A stretch of 64,000 bases of DNA. It comes from an uncultured Steroidobacter sp. GTDB lineage: Bacteria > Pseudomonadota > Gammaproteobacteria > Steroidobacterales > Steroidobacteraceae. Below the pieces are notes generated by a model, which saw nothing but the letters and a program-made list of their open reading frames with translations, searched no databases and was not told the origin of the DNA. Positions 51,010 through 61,559 of the stretch are shown piece after piece. A program made the translations under genes and the position numbers. Every line of letters begins with the position of its first letter. Position 1 is the stretch's first letter. The stretch is taken from NCBI GenBank assembly GCA_937864115.1, contig CALMII010000027.1:62001-126000 (forward strand). The letters are read 5' to 3'.

Positions 51010-51738
51010 ATGACTATCCGGATGTGGGCTGCAACGGCAGCGTGTGTGGTTTTGTCGACACCCGACTCCGCCGCGGCTGCTGATTACTTTCTTAAGTCAC
51101 GCGAAGCTACCAACGACGTCTATCTCTACGTTGGTAGCGGCTGGTTCCATGACGGCAGCCAGGACACCGACTTCTTCGTTGCCCCGCTAGAAGCCAGAAC
51201 GCTCACGGCGAGCGACTGGGAATTCAGTGCTCGCACGCAATTCTTCGATGGTTCGGTGGGAGGCCAGAGCGATTCGGCTGTGGGCGATCTGACGCTATCC
51301 GCCGCCAAGAATTTTCGGCACTTGGGCAAGCTCGATTTCCTGTCGCTAGAGGTCGGACAGGTTCTCTCTCACGCGCCAGCCTCCTTCAGCAACGATACCG
51401 ACGCTTACTTCAAGTTGCGCATGCAAGCCGGCGAGACGCTCGCACAAGTTGAGTTCAATCTTATCGTAGCCGAAGTGGACAAAAAATTGGCCGGCTACGG
51501 TGACGTGCGGTCCACAGCAGCGCTCGGTCTGCGCTCTTGGCTGGGACAACACCACATTGGCGCGGACTTCGTCGCCACCAACCGGCACGGCATGAGCCAG
51601 GCAGGCTCAGTAGATCTCGTCTACATGTATCAATTCTGGAATGGCAACGCCTTCTACGTGATGCTGGAAAAGGGACTCAGCGACGCTTATGGCGGGTTTT
51701 ACGGCGGGCTGGGCTTCGAATGGGCCGTCGGTTTCTGA
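51010..51738 (+). CDS. Outer-membrane-type exported protein
   Basis: A 242-residue exported protein from ATG 51010 (ACGGAGG before it). The signal peptide is RMWAATAACVVLSTPDSAAA. The mature part consists of alternating short strands ending in WAVGF, as in small outer-membrane barrels. No family is recognised. It is encoded 39 bp before the ECF sigma factor and divergent from the CHAT gene, so it may act as sensor or target in that system. Confidence 0.6.
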   Translation: MTIRMWAATAACVVLSTPDSAAAADYFLKSREATNDVYLYVGSGWFHDGSQDTDFFVAPLEARTLTASDWEFSARTQFFDGSVGGQSDSAVGDLTLSAAKNFRHLGKLDFLSLEVGQVLSHAPASFSNDTDAYFKLRMQAGETLAQVEFNLIVAEVDKKLAGYGDVRSTAALGLRSWLGQHHIGADFVATNRHGMSQAGSVDLVYMYQFWNGNAFYVMLEKGLSDAYGGFYGGLGFEWAVGF

Positions 51739-51777
51739 AGCTCTCACTCTGTGAAGCGACACTCGGCAAGGGTAGAA

Positions 51778-52353
51778 ATGGCAGGCAGTTGGGACAGGCA
51801 ATCCGTTCTAGCCCTGATCGAATCCCAGTACACCGGGCTTCTGCGTCTCTTGCGGCAAAAGCTTCGCAACGAACAACTGGCTGCTGACGCGCTTAGTCAG
51901 GCGCTCATAACTACCCTCGAACACCTCGACGCTGGCCGCATCTCCGAGCCGCAACTCATTGGCGGCTATATCTTTCAGGTCGCGATGAATCAGATGCGCA
52001 ATCACCGGCGCAAGATGGCTGAGCGGTCCGAACGGCGCGCGGACCCCGAGGCGGTCGATGCATTGCCCGCCCCCGATACCGGGATAGACAAGGATCTGGA
52101 GCCCGCAATCGCAACAAAAGTCCGCAGCGTCATCGAGGCGTTGTCGACCACCCGCGACCGCGAAATCGTCAAACGTTTCTATCTCGACGAAGAGGACAAA
52201 GCGTCCATCTGCAGCGACATGGGACTATCGGCGCTGCATTTCGACAAGGTGATCTTCCGGGCACGCCAACGCATGCGAGGCCTGCTTGAGTCGCAGGGTC
52301 TCAGAGGGTCGGACTTCTTCAGCCTATTGATCATCTGTGTAACCCTGATGTGA
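51778..52353 (+). CDS. ECF-type sigma factor
   Basis: A 191-residue sigma-70-family protein. Region 2 is ESQYTGLLRLLRQKLRNEQLAADALSQAL and GGYIFQVAMNQMRNHRRK; region 4 is the C-terminal helix-turn-helix IVKRFYLDEEDKASICSDMGLSALHFDKVIFRARQRM. ATG 51778 is preferred to the earlier GTG 51751 because AAGGG precedes it. It is followed by a one-helix membrane protein with anti-sigma layout. The likely output is the flanking envelope and CHAT genes. Confidence 0.82.
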   Translation: MAGSWDRQSVLALIESQYTGLLRLLRQKLRNEQLAADALSQALITTLEHLDAGRISEPQLIGGYIFQVAMNQMRNHRRKMAERSERRADPEAVDALPAPDTGIDKDLEPAIATKVRSVIEALSTTRDREIVKRFYLDEEDKASICSDMGLSALHFDKVIFRARQRMRGLLESQGLRGSDFFSLLIICVTLM

Positions 52354-52432
52354 TGTCGATCTTCCTTACAACAGATATCTCCTGGGGATGGGCCGCTCCG
52401 AGGGGTATGCACTCTGATGGCGCAATGATCCG

Positions 52433-53146
52433 ATGAACCGCCAGTACATAGACGATCACCACCTCGTCGCGCGATATCTCGCGGACCAGCTTCCCGACAC
52501 CGAGCGGGAGGCCTTCGAGGCCTATTACCTCGAACATCCGGAGATCGTGCAGGAGATGGAGGCGGCGGCGCGGTTCAAGGTCGGACTGGCCCAGCTCAGA
52601 GAATCCGGTGAGCTCGAGTCGTTGCTCAAGCCGACTCCGTGGTTTCGGCAGAAACAGTACCAGGCGCTCGCCGCGGGATTGGCTGTCATCGCGGTCGGTC
52701 TCTTTGTCTTCTTCGGTCGCGGGCCCGCGTCGCAGCCGGCGCTCGTTGCTTCTGCAACCGGGCTGGTCGACCGTCTGCGCGATCCGCTCCCGGTGGTGGC
52801 GACTGCGCCGATCATGCGGATGCGCAGCACGGCTGCTGACGCGGAACTTCGCCTGTCCGCTGCCGACCAGGTTTTCGCGCTGCGTGTGCTGCCGGAGGTC
52901 GAAGCAACGCCGCCGCGTTATCGCATCACGCTATCGTCCATCGGCACCGATGAATCGCTGCGCGGCGTCGGCGAGATCGGCGCGCTCGTTCCGGATGCCG
53001 AAGGATTCGTACCGGTATACGTCAACTCGACGAAACTCGCTCCCGGCCGCTACCAGCTCACCCTCTCCGGCGACACCGGCACCAGCGCCGCGAACGACTC
53101 CAGCACCTTCCTCATTCGGGTCATCCCACATTCTGATCATCGATGA
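52433..53146 (+). CDS. Probable anti-sigma factor, single-pass membrane protein
   Basis: A 237-residue protein. Residues 1-70 form a cytosolic helical part (DDHHLVARYLADQLPDTEREAFEAYYLEHPEI), very like the N-terminus of anti-sigma proteins next to ECF factors but without the zinc-binding HxxxCxxC. A helix at about 78-96 crosses the membrane, and about 140 residues are periplasmic, ending in strands (RYQLTLSGDTG). It is likely to hold the ECF factor inactive until an envelope signal arrives. Confidence 0.7.
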   Translation: MNRQYIDDHHLVARYLADQLPDTEREAFEAYYLEHPEIVQEMEAAARFKVGLAQLRESGELESLLKPTPWFRQKQYQALAAGLAVIAVGLFVFFGRGPASQPALVASATGLVDRLRDPLPVVATAPIMRMRSTAADAELRLSAADQVFALRVLPEVEATPPRYRITLSSIGTDESLRGVGEIGALVPDAEGFVPVYVNSTKLAPGRYQLTLSGDTGTSAANDSSTFLIRVIPHSDHR

Positions 53147-53306
53147 CGCGTCATGAACGACGCGCATGACTCCTGCTCGATCGCCACACATCGCATCCGC
53201 ATCGCAGCACTTCACCCCCGCCTGCTGAATCTTTGATGCGATCCGCCAACGCCGTTGGCTATGATCCTGCCCCGCGTTCCATACCGGACAAGCCATTGGG
53301 GGCATC

Positions 53307-54518
<1,212 letters not shown>

Positions 54519-54529
54519 GACTCAAGACA

Positions 54530-54707
54530 TTTCACACGGAGTTCACGGAGACCACGGAGATCGAGACAAAGAAGAATTTTCCACGGGGGGCACGGGGAAA
54601 CACGGGGACAAGAAAAAGACCTTTCTGTTCCGGACCCCGTGTTCCCCGTGTTCCCCGTGGAAATTATTCCGGCTCTTGATTCTGGTCTCCGTGAACTCCG
54701 TGTGAAA
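54530..54707. repeat. Family B long nested inverted repeat, copy 2
   Basis: Outer arms TTTCACACGGAGTTCACGGA and TCCGTGAACTCCGTGTGAAA are perfect complements; inner arms are GGGG-rich as in copy 1. It lies between the dehydrogenase and SDR genes. Confidence 0.9.
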
Positions 54708-54735
54708 CCTCCCCCCTTTCCAAAGGAGCCACAGC

Positions 54736-55512
54736 ATGGCCGTTTCATCGTTGTTCGATCTGAAGGGCAAAGTCGTCCTGGTCACCGGCGCGAGCCGCGG
54801 GATCGGCGAAGCCATTGCGCACCGCGTCGCCGAGCATGGCGGCAAGGTGGTCGTGTCGAGCCGCAAGCTCGATGCCTGCGAGAAGGTGGTGAATGCAATC
54901 ACCGCGAAAGGCGGCGAGGCGTTCGCGCATGCCTGCAACATCGGTCGCAAGGAGGATCTGCAGAGCCTGGTCGACGCCACCGTCAGGAAGTGGGGCGGCA
55001 TCGACGTGCTGATCTGCAATGCCGCCGTGAATCCCTACTACGGGCCGGCCATCGAGATGTCCGACGATGCCTACGACAAGGTGATGAACTCCAACGTGCG
55101 CAGCAACTTCTGGCTGTGCAACATGGTGCTGCCGCAGATGGCGCAGCGCGGCGGCGGCTCCATCGTCATCATCTCCTCCATCGCGGGTCTGCTGGGTTCG
55201 ACCACCATCGGCGTGTACGGCATTTCCAAGGCCGCCGACATGGCGCTGGCCCGCAACATCGCGGTCGAATGGGGACCGAAGAACATTCGCGCCAACTGCA
55301 TCGCCCCGGGACTGGTGCGCACCGACTTCGCCCGCGCGCTGTGGGAAAACCCGGAAACGTATGCGCACACCGTGAAAGCGTATCCGTTGCGTCGCATCGG
55401 CGAGCCCGACGAAATCGCCGGCGCCGCCGTGTTCCTCGCCAGCCCGGCCGGCTCGTTCATGACCGGTCAGACCATCGTCATCGATGGCGGCGGCGTGGTC
55501 GGGCGGGGATGA
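54736..55512 (+). CDS. SDR family oxidoreductase
   Basis: A 258-residue short-chain dehydrogenase with TGASRGIG (17-24), a CNAA variant of NNAG (94-97) and catalytic Ser148/Tyr161/Lys165 (YGISK). The tail GQTIVIDGGGVVGRG is normal. It resembles DHRS4-type enzymes and 3-oxoacyl reductases. AAGGAG precedes the ATG. Its place between an ACAD10/11-type dehydrogenase and a kinase suggests a step in hydroxy-fatty-acid catabolism. Confidence 0.88.
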   Translation: MAVSSLFDLKGKVVLVTGASRGIGEAIAHRVAEHGGKVVVSSRKLDACEKVVNAITAKGGEAFAHACNIGRKEDLQSLVDATVRKWGGIDVLICNAAVNPYYGPAIEMSDDAYDKVMNSNVRSNFWLCNMVLPQMAQRGGGSIVIISSIAGLLGSTTIGVYGISKAADMALARNIAVEWGPKNIRANCIAPGLVRTDFARALWENPETYAHTVKAYPLRRIGEPDEIAGAAVFLASPAGSFMTGQTIVIDGGGVVGRG

Positions 55513-55528
55513 ATCCAGGACCGGAGTA

Positions 55529-55666
55529 TTAACCGCAAAGAACGCATAGAACACATAAAGGAGGGAACCGACGGAATTCGAGGGATGCAGGCTCGAGAAC
55601 ACCATCGAAACTCTGCATGGCGATCTCTTCTATGCGTTCTTTGCGTTCTATGCGGTTACTTTTTTA
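55529..55666. repeat. Family C inverted repeat, copy 2
   Basis: Left arm TAACCGCAAAGAACGCATAG and right arm TTCTATGCGTTCTTTGCG followed by TTCTATGCGGTTA, made of the same 9-bp units as copy 1 but in shifted phase. A run of six T follows, so it could end transcripts rightward. Confidence 0.85.
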
Positions 55667-55681
55667 TCTCTTCAGCAACGC

Positions 55682-56743
55682 ATGGCCAACAACAACCCCA
55701 CCGGTGCCGCCGTCCTGGTGCCGGTGCTCGAGAACAACCGCTTCGACGAGGCGCGGCTGACGACGTATCTGTCGTCACGCATCGACGGCTTCGGCGGCGA
55801 TGTGCTGGTGCGCCAGTTCCAGGGCGGGTTCTCGAATCCGACGTTTCATCTGCAGACGGCGGAGCGCGCGTTCGTCCTGCGCAAGAAGCCGCCGGGGCAG
55901 CTGTTGCCGTCGGCGCATGCGGTCGATCGCGAGTACACGGTGCTCAAGGCGCTGCGGGATACGGATGTCCCCGTGCCGCGCGTTCATCTGCTGTGCGACG
56001 ACGAGCGCATCATCGGCACGATGTTCTATGTGATGGACTACGTGGACGGTCGTGTCTACACGGATCGGCTGCTGCCCGGCTGTACGCCGCCGCAGCGATC
56101 GGAAATGTATGACGCAATGAACGACGTGCTGGCGAAGCTGCATCGCATCGACTACCGCGCCGTCGGACTCGACGGCTTCGGCAAACCCGGCGGCTATGTC
56201 GCCCGCCAGGTGGCGCGCTGGTCGAAGCAGTACCAGGCTTCGGCCGTCGACGACACGCCGGCAATGAATCGTCTGATGGAATGGCTGCCGCAACACTTGC
56301 CGTCGCAGGACGAGGCGACGATCGCGCACGGCGACTATCGCATCGGCAACCTGCTGTTTCATCCCATCGAATCGCGCGTCGTCGCCGTGCTCGACTGGGA
56401 GCTGTCGACCATCGGCCATCCGCTCGGCGATCTCGCCTACTGCTGCAGCGCCTATCACCTGCCGGCGAGTTCGGGACGCGGTTTCGACGGCAATGATCTC
56501 GCGGCGCTGGGCATTCCTTCGGAAGCGGAGTTTCTCGACAACTACCGGCGCCGCACCGAACGTGCCGATATTGCCGACTGGAAATTCTTCCTCGTGTTCT
56601 CGCTGTTCCGTTCCGCCGGCATTCTCGCCGGCGTCTACCGTCGCAGCGTCGACGGCCAGGGCGTGGATGCACGCATGGCGCAGGCGAAAGAGGCGTATCA
56701 GGACATCGCAGCGCGGGCGTGGATGATTGCGCGGGATGTCTAG
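55682..56743 (+). CDS. APH-family phosphotransferase (ACAD10/11 kinase-like)
   Basis: A 353-residue kinase-fold protein. VRQFQGGFSNPTFHLQT forms the nucleotide loop, VLRKKPPGQLL supplies the Lys, HGDYRIGNLLFHP (about 215-227) the catalytic loop with Asp, and VAVLDWELSTIGHPLGDLAY (about 236-255) the metal-binding Asp. The pattern is that of the kinase half of ACAD10/11 and of LvaA-type enzymes, which phosphorylate 4-hydroxyacyl-CoA so that the dehydrogenase partner can remove it. It completes the module begun at 53307. Confidence 0.87.
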   Translation: MANNNPTGAAVLVPVLENNRFDEARLTTYLSSRIDGFGGDVLVRQFQGGFSNPTFHLQTAERAFVLRKKPPGQLLPSAHAVDREYTVLKALRDTDVPVPRVHLLCDDERIIGTMFYVMDYVDGRVYTDRLLPGCTPPQRSEMYDAMNDVLAKLHRIDYRAVGLDGFGKPGGYVARQVARWSKQYQASAVDDTPAMNRLMEWLPQHLPSQDEATIAHGDYRIGNLLFHPIESRVVAVLDWELSTIGHPLGDLAYCCSAYHLPASSGRGFDGNDLAALGIPSEAEFLDNYRRRTERADIADWKFFLVFSLFRSAGILAGVYRRSVDGQGVDARMAQAKEAYQDIAARAWMIARDV

Positions 56744-56751
56744 GACAGGGG

Positions 56752-56890
56752 TTTCACGCAGAGTTCGAAGCAAAGAAGCCGGAAGGAATTTCCACGGGGG
56801 ACACGGGGAACACGGGGTCTCGGAAGAGAAAATTTCTTTCCCCGTGCTCCCCGTGTTCCCATTCTTCCCCCCGTGGAAATTCTTCTTGTC
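56752..56890. repeat. Family B long nested inverted repeat, copy 3
   Basis: GGAATTTCCACGGGGGACAC and its complement near 56880 form the inner arms; the outer arms are diverged (TTTCACGCAGAG on the left only). It lies between convergent genes and touches the caspase gene's stop. Confidence 0.8.
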
Positions 56891-58522
56891 TCACCCTTTG
56901 CTTCTCGGCACGAAGAAGAAGTCGCCCACCTCGTGCCCCGCTCCCTTGATCGACTTGAACTCGGGCTTCTGCACGAACTTGTTGCTCTGCGCCGCGACCT
57001 GGACGCGTTTGCTCAGGCGGTTGAAGAGTTCCGGGCTGGAAAGAATGCCGGTGTTCGCTTCGAGTTCGTCGATGAAGGCGCGGGCGAACACCGAGTTCTG
57101 ACCGCCGCCCTCATCCAGCACCGGTGCATCGCCGCCCGAAGTAAGCAGCAGGCGCGAGCGCTTCGGCAGCTTGTAGGCGACGTAGTCCTTCGAATAGCTG
57201 ACCTTGTCGTTCATGAACAGGTAGCTGGGATCGGTCGAGAGCAGGCCGGCGTAACAGGAGTCGGCGACGACGAGGACGCGTTTGGCCGGCAGGCGGCTCA
57301 GGTGTCCGGTGATCTGTTCGTTCGGTACCCAGAACGTGTCCTTGGGCGGCGCGTCGGCGTTGACCGGCAGCCAGTAGCCGGTCTGTGATTTGCCGCTGGC
57401 GAGGCGTTCGCCATGGCCAGCGTAGTAGATGAGCAGGTTGTCTTCGGGCTTCAGCACGGCATTGAGATCGTTGAGCGCCTTCAGCATCTGGATGTCGTCA
57501 GCGTCTTCGAGGATCTGCACGTTGAAGCCGTACTTGTCGGCGAGGACGCGCGCGGCGCGCTGCACGTCGTGCTTCGGCGTCTGCAGGCTTTCGATGGCCT
57601 GGTAGTTCTGGTTGCCGATGACGATGGCGTAGTAGCGCCCGAACTTCATGCCGGCGAGCGTGCGTTCGTCGGCCACCGCGGGCAGCTGCGTGAGCTGCGC
57701 CCTGGTCTGCGGCGAGCGCGTGGTCGGGATGCCCGCGAGGCGTTCGGCGCTCTTCTGCTTTTCGGCTTCGAGCTGTGCGATCCACTTCTTGAGGGCTTCG
57801 ACTTCCTTGCTGTCACTGGTCTGCTGCGCGACGGGTCGCTTGGCGAGTTCCTTCTGCAGATCCTGCAGCTGCTTCTGCAACAGACTGAGCTGCGTATCGC
57901 GCTCACCGATCGCCGTTTCCAGTTCCTTGCGCAGTTCATCCTGTTCGCGCTGCGCGGCCGAGGTGTAGATGAGGCTGTCTTCCGACAGGCCCGAGGCCTG
58001 GCGATACAGATTGAGCGCCTTGAGCTGATCCTGCGGCACGCCGAGTCCCTGCTCGTAGAGCGTGCCGAGGTTGAAGATGGCGCGCGAGTAACCCTTGTCG
58101 GCCGCCTTCTGATACCAGGTCGCCGCTTCGGCATAGTTCGGTTCGACGCCCATGCCGCGCTCGTAGATTTCGCCGACGTTGGTCATCGCTTCGGGATCGC
58201 CCGTCTGCGCCGTGTCCATCCAGATGCGCAGCGCCGACTTGAGATCGGCGCGATCGTAGGCGACGTATTCGCCGCCGCGGATCGAACACTCCGCCGTGGT
58301 GGTGCGGATCGGCCGGCGCTGGGTGAGATAGGTCGAATTGCCGAGCTGACGCACCTGCCCCGGCAACAGGCAGTCGACGATCTCCAGATCCGAACGCTTC
58401 ACCATGCCCTTCGTGGCCGCGGCCTTGTCGGAAGGTGTGGCTGCGGAGGCGACGATCAGAAACGCCGGCGCCAGCGTGAGCGCCGCGCGCAACAGGACAT
58501 TCGGCAGGGATCGCGAATTCAT
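56891..58522 (-). CDS. Exported caspase-like (peptidase C14) protein with Sel1 repeats
   Basis: A 543-residue protein with a signal peptide (RAALTLAPAFLIVASAATP). Residues about 100-175 are two Sel1 repeats (GDPEAMTNVGEIYERGMGV, GYSRAIFNLGTLYEQGLGV), and about 185-265 a coiled coil. The C-terminal half is a caspase p20-like domain: YYAIVIGNQNY, catalytic His near 370 (YYAGHGE) and Cys near 421 (ADSCYAG). Both catalytic residues are intact. It follows the PKD autotransporter on the same strand after about 220 bp. Confidence 0.88.
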   Translation of the reverse strand: MNSRSLPNVLLRAALTLAPAFLIVASAATPSDKAAATKGMVKRSDLEIVDCLLPGQVRQLGNSTYLTQRRPIRTTTAECSIRGGEYVAYDRADLKSALRIWMDTAQTGDPEAMTNVGEIYERGMGVEPNYAEAATWYQKAADKGYSRAIFNLGTLYEQGLGVPQDQLKALNLYRQASGLSEDSLIYTSAAQREQDELRKELETAIGERDTQLSLLQKQLQDLQKELAKRPVAQQTSDSKEVEALKKWIAQLEAEKQKSAERLAGIPTTRSPQTRAQLTQLPAVADERTLAGMKFGRYYAIVIGNQNYQAIESLQTPKHDVQRAARVLADKYGFNVQILEDADDIQMLKALNDLNAVLKPEDNLLIYYAGHGERLASGKSQTGYWLPVNADAPPKDTFWVPNEQITGHLSRLPAKRVLVVADSCYAGLLSTDPSYLFMNDKVSYSKDYVAYKLPKRSRLLLTSGGDAPVLDEGGGQNSVFARAFIDELEANTGILSSPELFNRLSKRVQVAAQSNKFVQKPEFKSIKGAGHEVGDFFFVPRSKG

Positions 58523-58612
58523 CGAAGCCTCGCTGGCTGCGTCGTCGTTGATGTGCCGGTATTCGACGCCGATCGGCCGGCAGTTTCAATGCTTGCGTGT
58601 GACGGATGTCTG

Positions 58613-58742
58613 AATTTCACACGGAGAGCACAGAGACCAGAACGATCATCCTCTTCCTGTGGGGCCGGCTTCAGCCGGCCTCTTGAAGTGCAGAAGGCCG
58701 GCTGAAGCCGGCCCCACAGAAGAACAGCTCTCTGCGTGAAAT
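58613..58742. repeat. Composite repeat: family B outer arms around family A REPIN copy 8
   Basis: Outer arms AATTTCACACGGAGAG and CTCTCTGCGTGAAAT (family B type) enclose a family A unit (58657-58719) with GGCCGGCTTCAGCCGGCC and GGCCGGCTGAAGCCGGCC. One element seems to be inserted in the other. Confidence 0.8.
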
Positions 58743-58745
58743 CGC

Positions 58746-61394
58746 CTAGAAACTGTGCTGCACCCGCAGCCCGATCGCCACGTCCTCGAAGTTGATGTAC
58801 TGGAAGCTTTCCAGTCGCTGGTACTCGACATAACCGGAGATGCCGTAGCGGAACTGGGCCGAGAGGCCGCCGGCGAAGCGCCAGTACGAGGTATCGGGGT
58901 TGTCGGTTTCGACCAGGATCGGCGGAGCGGCGCCGGCTTCCGGGTCCGCGGCGAAGCGCACGCCGAACACGTTCACGTCGTCTTCGAACTCGCGGACGAA
59001 ATCGGCGCGGATCTGCGGCAGCACGACACCCCACGAGGTTTTCCACGCGTACGTCATGCGCAGGCCGGCATTCGCGGTGAGCGATTTGAATTTCTGTTCG
59101 TCGTACATGAGGTCGAGACCGCCGGCGCCGTCCTCGGTGAAACCGTCGATGGTCGCGTCGATGTAGAACACGCCGATGTTGGGCGAGAGCGTGAAGCCGC
59201 CCAGCAGGAAATCGTAGCCGCCGGACAGGCCGGCGCTCACGGTCATGCCGTCGGTGTCGCCATGGGCGTCGGCCGTGACCAGGCCGGTGCCGTCGACGTA
59301 CGTGATGTTGCGTCGCGCATCGAAGCTCGACGGGGCGACGTTGACGATCGCGTCGAAGTAGAAGTTCTTCGCCGCGTACATCGAACCGTAGATCGATGCC
59401 GCCCACGATTCGGTATCGAGCGTGCCTTCGCCGGACGGATTGAAATCGATCGTGGCGCTGCCGTAGGAGATCGAGCCGCCGAGCACGGCGTTGTCCGTGA
59501 GGCGATAGTCGATGCCGGCGAGCAGTGACCATTGTTCCGCGTCGAAGCTCGGACTCGCGGCCGACGCCTCCTTGTCGCCGAAGCTGTAGTTGCCGCGAAC
59601 CCACAGTCCCCAGCGATCGCTCAGCAGGCCGCCGGGTTCTGCGTCATCGGCGCTGGCGCCGCCGCCCAGCAGATCGCGCAGCATCTTCTCGATGCTGGCA
59701 AGCGGCACTGGCTTGCCGTCGACGATGACGTTGAGTCCGGCGAGGCTCAGGCCCTTCGCGCCGCCACGCAGCGCCATGAGTCGATCCATGATGCCCGTGT
59801 ACTGCTGCGTCGCGAACAGCAGCGTCTGCGTGCGTGCGACGGCGAAGTCTTCGCCGTTCAGTTCATCGAGCGCGTCCTGCTGGTTCTCGGCGCTGTTGTT
59901 GAACAGCAGGCCGTTGCAGCGGACGAGTAGTTCCTGCTGTTCCGGCGTGAGCGTGCTTTCGGACTGGTCGAGCTGCGCACAGATGCGATCGAGCTGCGTC
60001 GCCATCTTCTGCTGATTCGGCGTCAGGTTGGGCAACTCGGACAGCACCGTCCGCTCGGGCGGCGCGGCGACAGTGATCTGCACGGTGTCCGAACTCACAG
60101 CGCCCGCGGCATCGGTGACCTGCAGTCGCACGACGTTCGTGCCGTCCGGAATCCGCACGCTCAGCGTGGCGCCGCTGCCGAGTGCCTGTTCGCCATCCGA
60201 AGTCTGCAGGAACCAGTCGTACGCGACGATCGTGCCGTCGGTGTCCGTCGATGCAGAACCATCGAGCTGCACCAGTTCGCCGGGCTGCGCATCCGAATCG
60301 GCAATGGATTGATCCGGACCGGCATTCGCCGTCGGCGCGGCATTCGGAAGCGGCGCAGTGACGGTGACGATGATCGAGGTCGAGGACACGGCGCCGCCGT
60401 CGTCGGTCACCTGCAGGCGAATGGCATTCGCGCCGTCCGGCAATGGCGTGCTGAGCGTGGCGCCCGTGCCGAGCGACTGTTCGCCGTCCCCGGTGTCGCG
60501 GAACCACTCGTACGCAGTGATCCTGCCGTCGCTGTCGGTCGAAGCCGAACCGTCCAGCGTGACGTTTTCGCCAGGCTGGCCATCGGTGTCGGCGACGGTG
60601 CGGTCGCCGCCTGCATTGGCGACGGGCCCCGCATTCACCACCGGTGCAGCCACGGTGATCGTGACGGTATCGGTCGCGGTGTTGGTCTGCGGGTCGAAGG
60701 AGTCGTCCGTCACGGTGAGCGTGACGACGTGAGTCCCGTCGGGGAGATTGATCGTCGGATTGACGCCGTCGGCGAGCCGCGCGCCGGACGCATCGGTCCA
60801 GACGTAGGTCAGCAGATTGTCGGGATCGGCATCCGTGGTGGCCGAAGCGTTCAGCACCACCGGCTCGCCGGGTTCGCCATTGGTGTCTGCGATCGTCTGG
60901 TCGATACCGGCATTGGCGACCGGCGTCGTATTCGGATCGTTGCAGGCGGGATCCTGCGGATCGACCACCGGGCCGGCCGTGTTGGTGATCGTGACCCGTT
61001 GCGGCCCGGCGCTTTGCTGGCCGAGATTCAGCAGCGTGATGTCGATGGCGAAGTTGTCGGTGCTGCTGCCGCCGAAATCCAGGTTGTCGATCTGGATGCA
61101 GACAGCTCCGGGCGCGGTGTTCGGCACCACGCTTGCCTGCAGCACGCTGGTCGGCTGGCCGTTGACGATGACCTCCGGCGAGACCTGCACCTGCAATGGA
61201 CCGCTGCCGGAGATCACGCCCTGCTGGCGCAGATTGACGACCAGCGGCCCGTCGAAGTCGGGGATCTGTCCCACGACGGGCTGGCCGGTGATCGCCGGCG
61301 GCCCGGCCCAGGCGGGACCGTAGAGTGCCGCCAGCACCGGGACCGGCGCGATGAAGCGACGCAGCGCTGAGGAACGCGGACGACGGACTCTCAT
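58746..61394 (-). CDS. PKD-domain autotransporter
   Basis: An 882-residue protein with a signal peptide (to about GPAWAG). Residues 160-445 contain three PKD/Ig-like units, each opening with a P(V/T)ANAG.D(Q/R)T.AD motif and GSASTD. A helical linker follows (about 450-600), then a C-terminal beta-barrel (about 615-882) ending VAIGLRVQHSF, the pattern of autotransporter translocators. The PKD passenger should be surface-displayed and bind glycans or proteins. The caspase-like gene lies downstream on the same strand. Confidence 0.85.
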   Translation of the reverse strand: MRVRRPRSSALRRFIAPVPVLAALYGPAWAGPPAITGQPVVGQIPDFDGPLVVNLRQQGVISGSGPLQVQVSPEVIVNGQPTSVLQASVVPNTAPGAVCIQIDNLDFGGSSTDNFAIDITLLNLGQQSAGPQRVTITNTAGPVVDPQDPACNDPNTTPVANAGIDQTIADTNGEPGEPVVLNASATTDADPDNLLTYVWTDASGARLADGVNPTINLPDGTHVVTLTVTDDSFDPQTNTATDTVTITVAAPVVNAGPVANAGGDRTVADTDGQPGENVTLDGSASTDSDGRITAYEWFRDTGDGEQSLGTGATLSTPLPDGANAIRLQVTDDGGAVSSTSIIVTVTAPLPNAAPTANAGPDQSIADSDAQPGELVQLDGSASTDTDGTIVAYDWFLQTSDGEQALGSGATLSVRIPDGTNVVRLQVTDAAGAVSSDTVQITVAAPPERTVLSELPNLTPNQQKMATQLDRICAQLDQSESTLTPEQQELLVRCNGLLFNNSAENQQDALDELNGEDFAVARTQTLLFATQQYTGIMDRLMALRGGAKGLSLAGLNVIVDGKPVPLASIEKMLRDLLGGGASADDAEPGGLLSDRWGLWVRGNYSFGDKEASAASPSFDAEQWSLLAGIDYRLTDNAVLGGSISYGSATIDFNPSGEGTLDTESWAASIYGSMYAAKNFYFDAIVNVAPSSFDARRNITYVDGTGLVTADAHGDTDGMTVSAGLSGGYDFLLGGFTLSPNIGVFYIDATIDGFTEDGAGGLDLMYDEQKFKSLTANAGLRMTYAWKTSWGVVLPQIRADFVREFEDDVNVFGVRFAADPEAGAAPPILVETDNPDTSYWRFAGGLSAQFRYGISGYVEYQRLESFQYINFEDVAIGLRVQHSF

Positions 61395-61559
61395 GCAGGA
61401 CCCTCCGTGGGTACGAGTTCAGCGATACCGAATCGCACAGCTGTTTAACAGCACTGCGCGGTCCGCGCCCATGACCAGAAGTGCAAGCACGGTGCAGCAA
61501 TTTACCCGGCGGCGGTGGCGGAAGTTGACATCGACCACCGCGAACCCCGCAATTGCGCG

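Noticed and set aside
44449..53146. Bacterial gasdermin partner for the proteases
   Set aside because: No protein of suitable length and pattern is present; the remaining unknown proteins have signal peptides, unlike gasdermins.
59863..61500. Long leftward frame (545 codons) over the autotransporter
   Set aside because: Arg/His-rich shadow of the PKD repeats in another frame.
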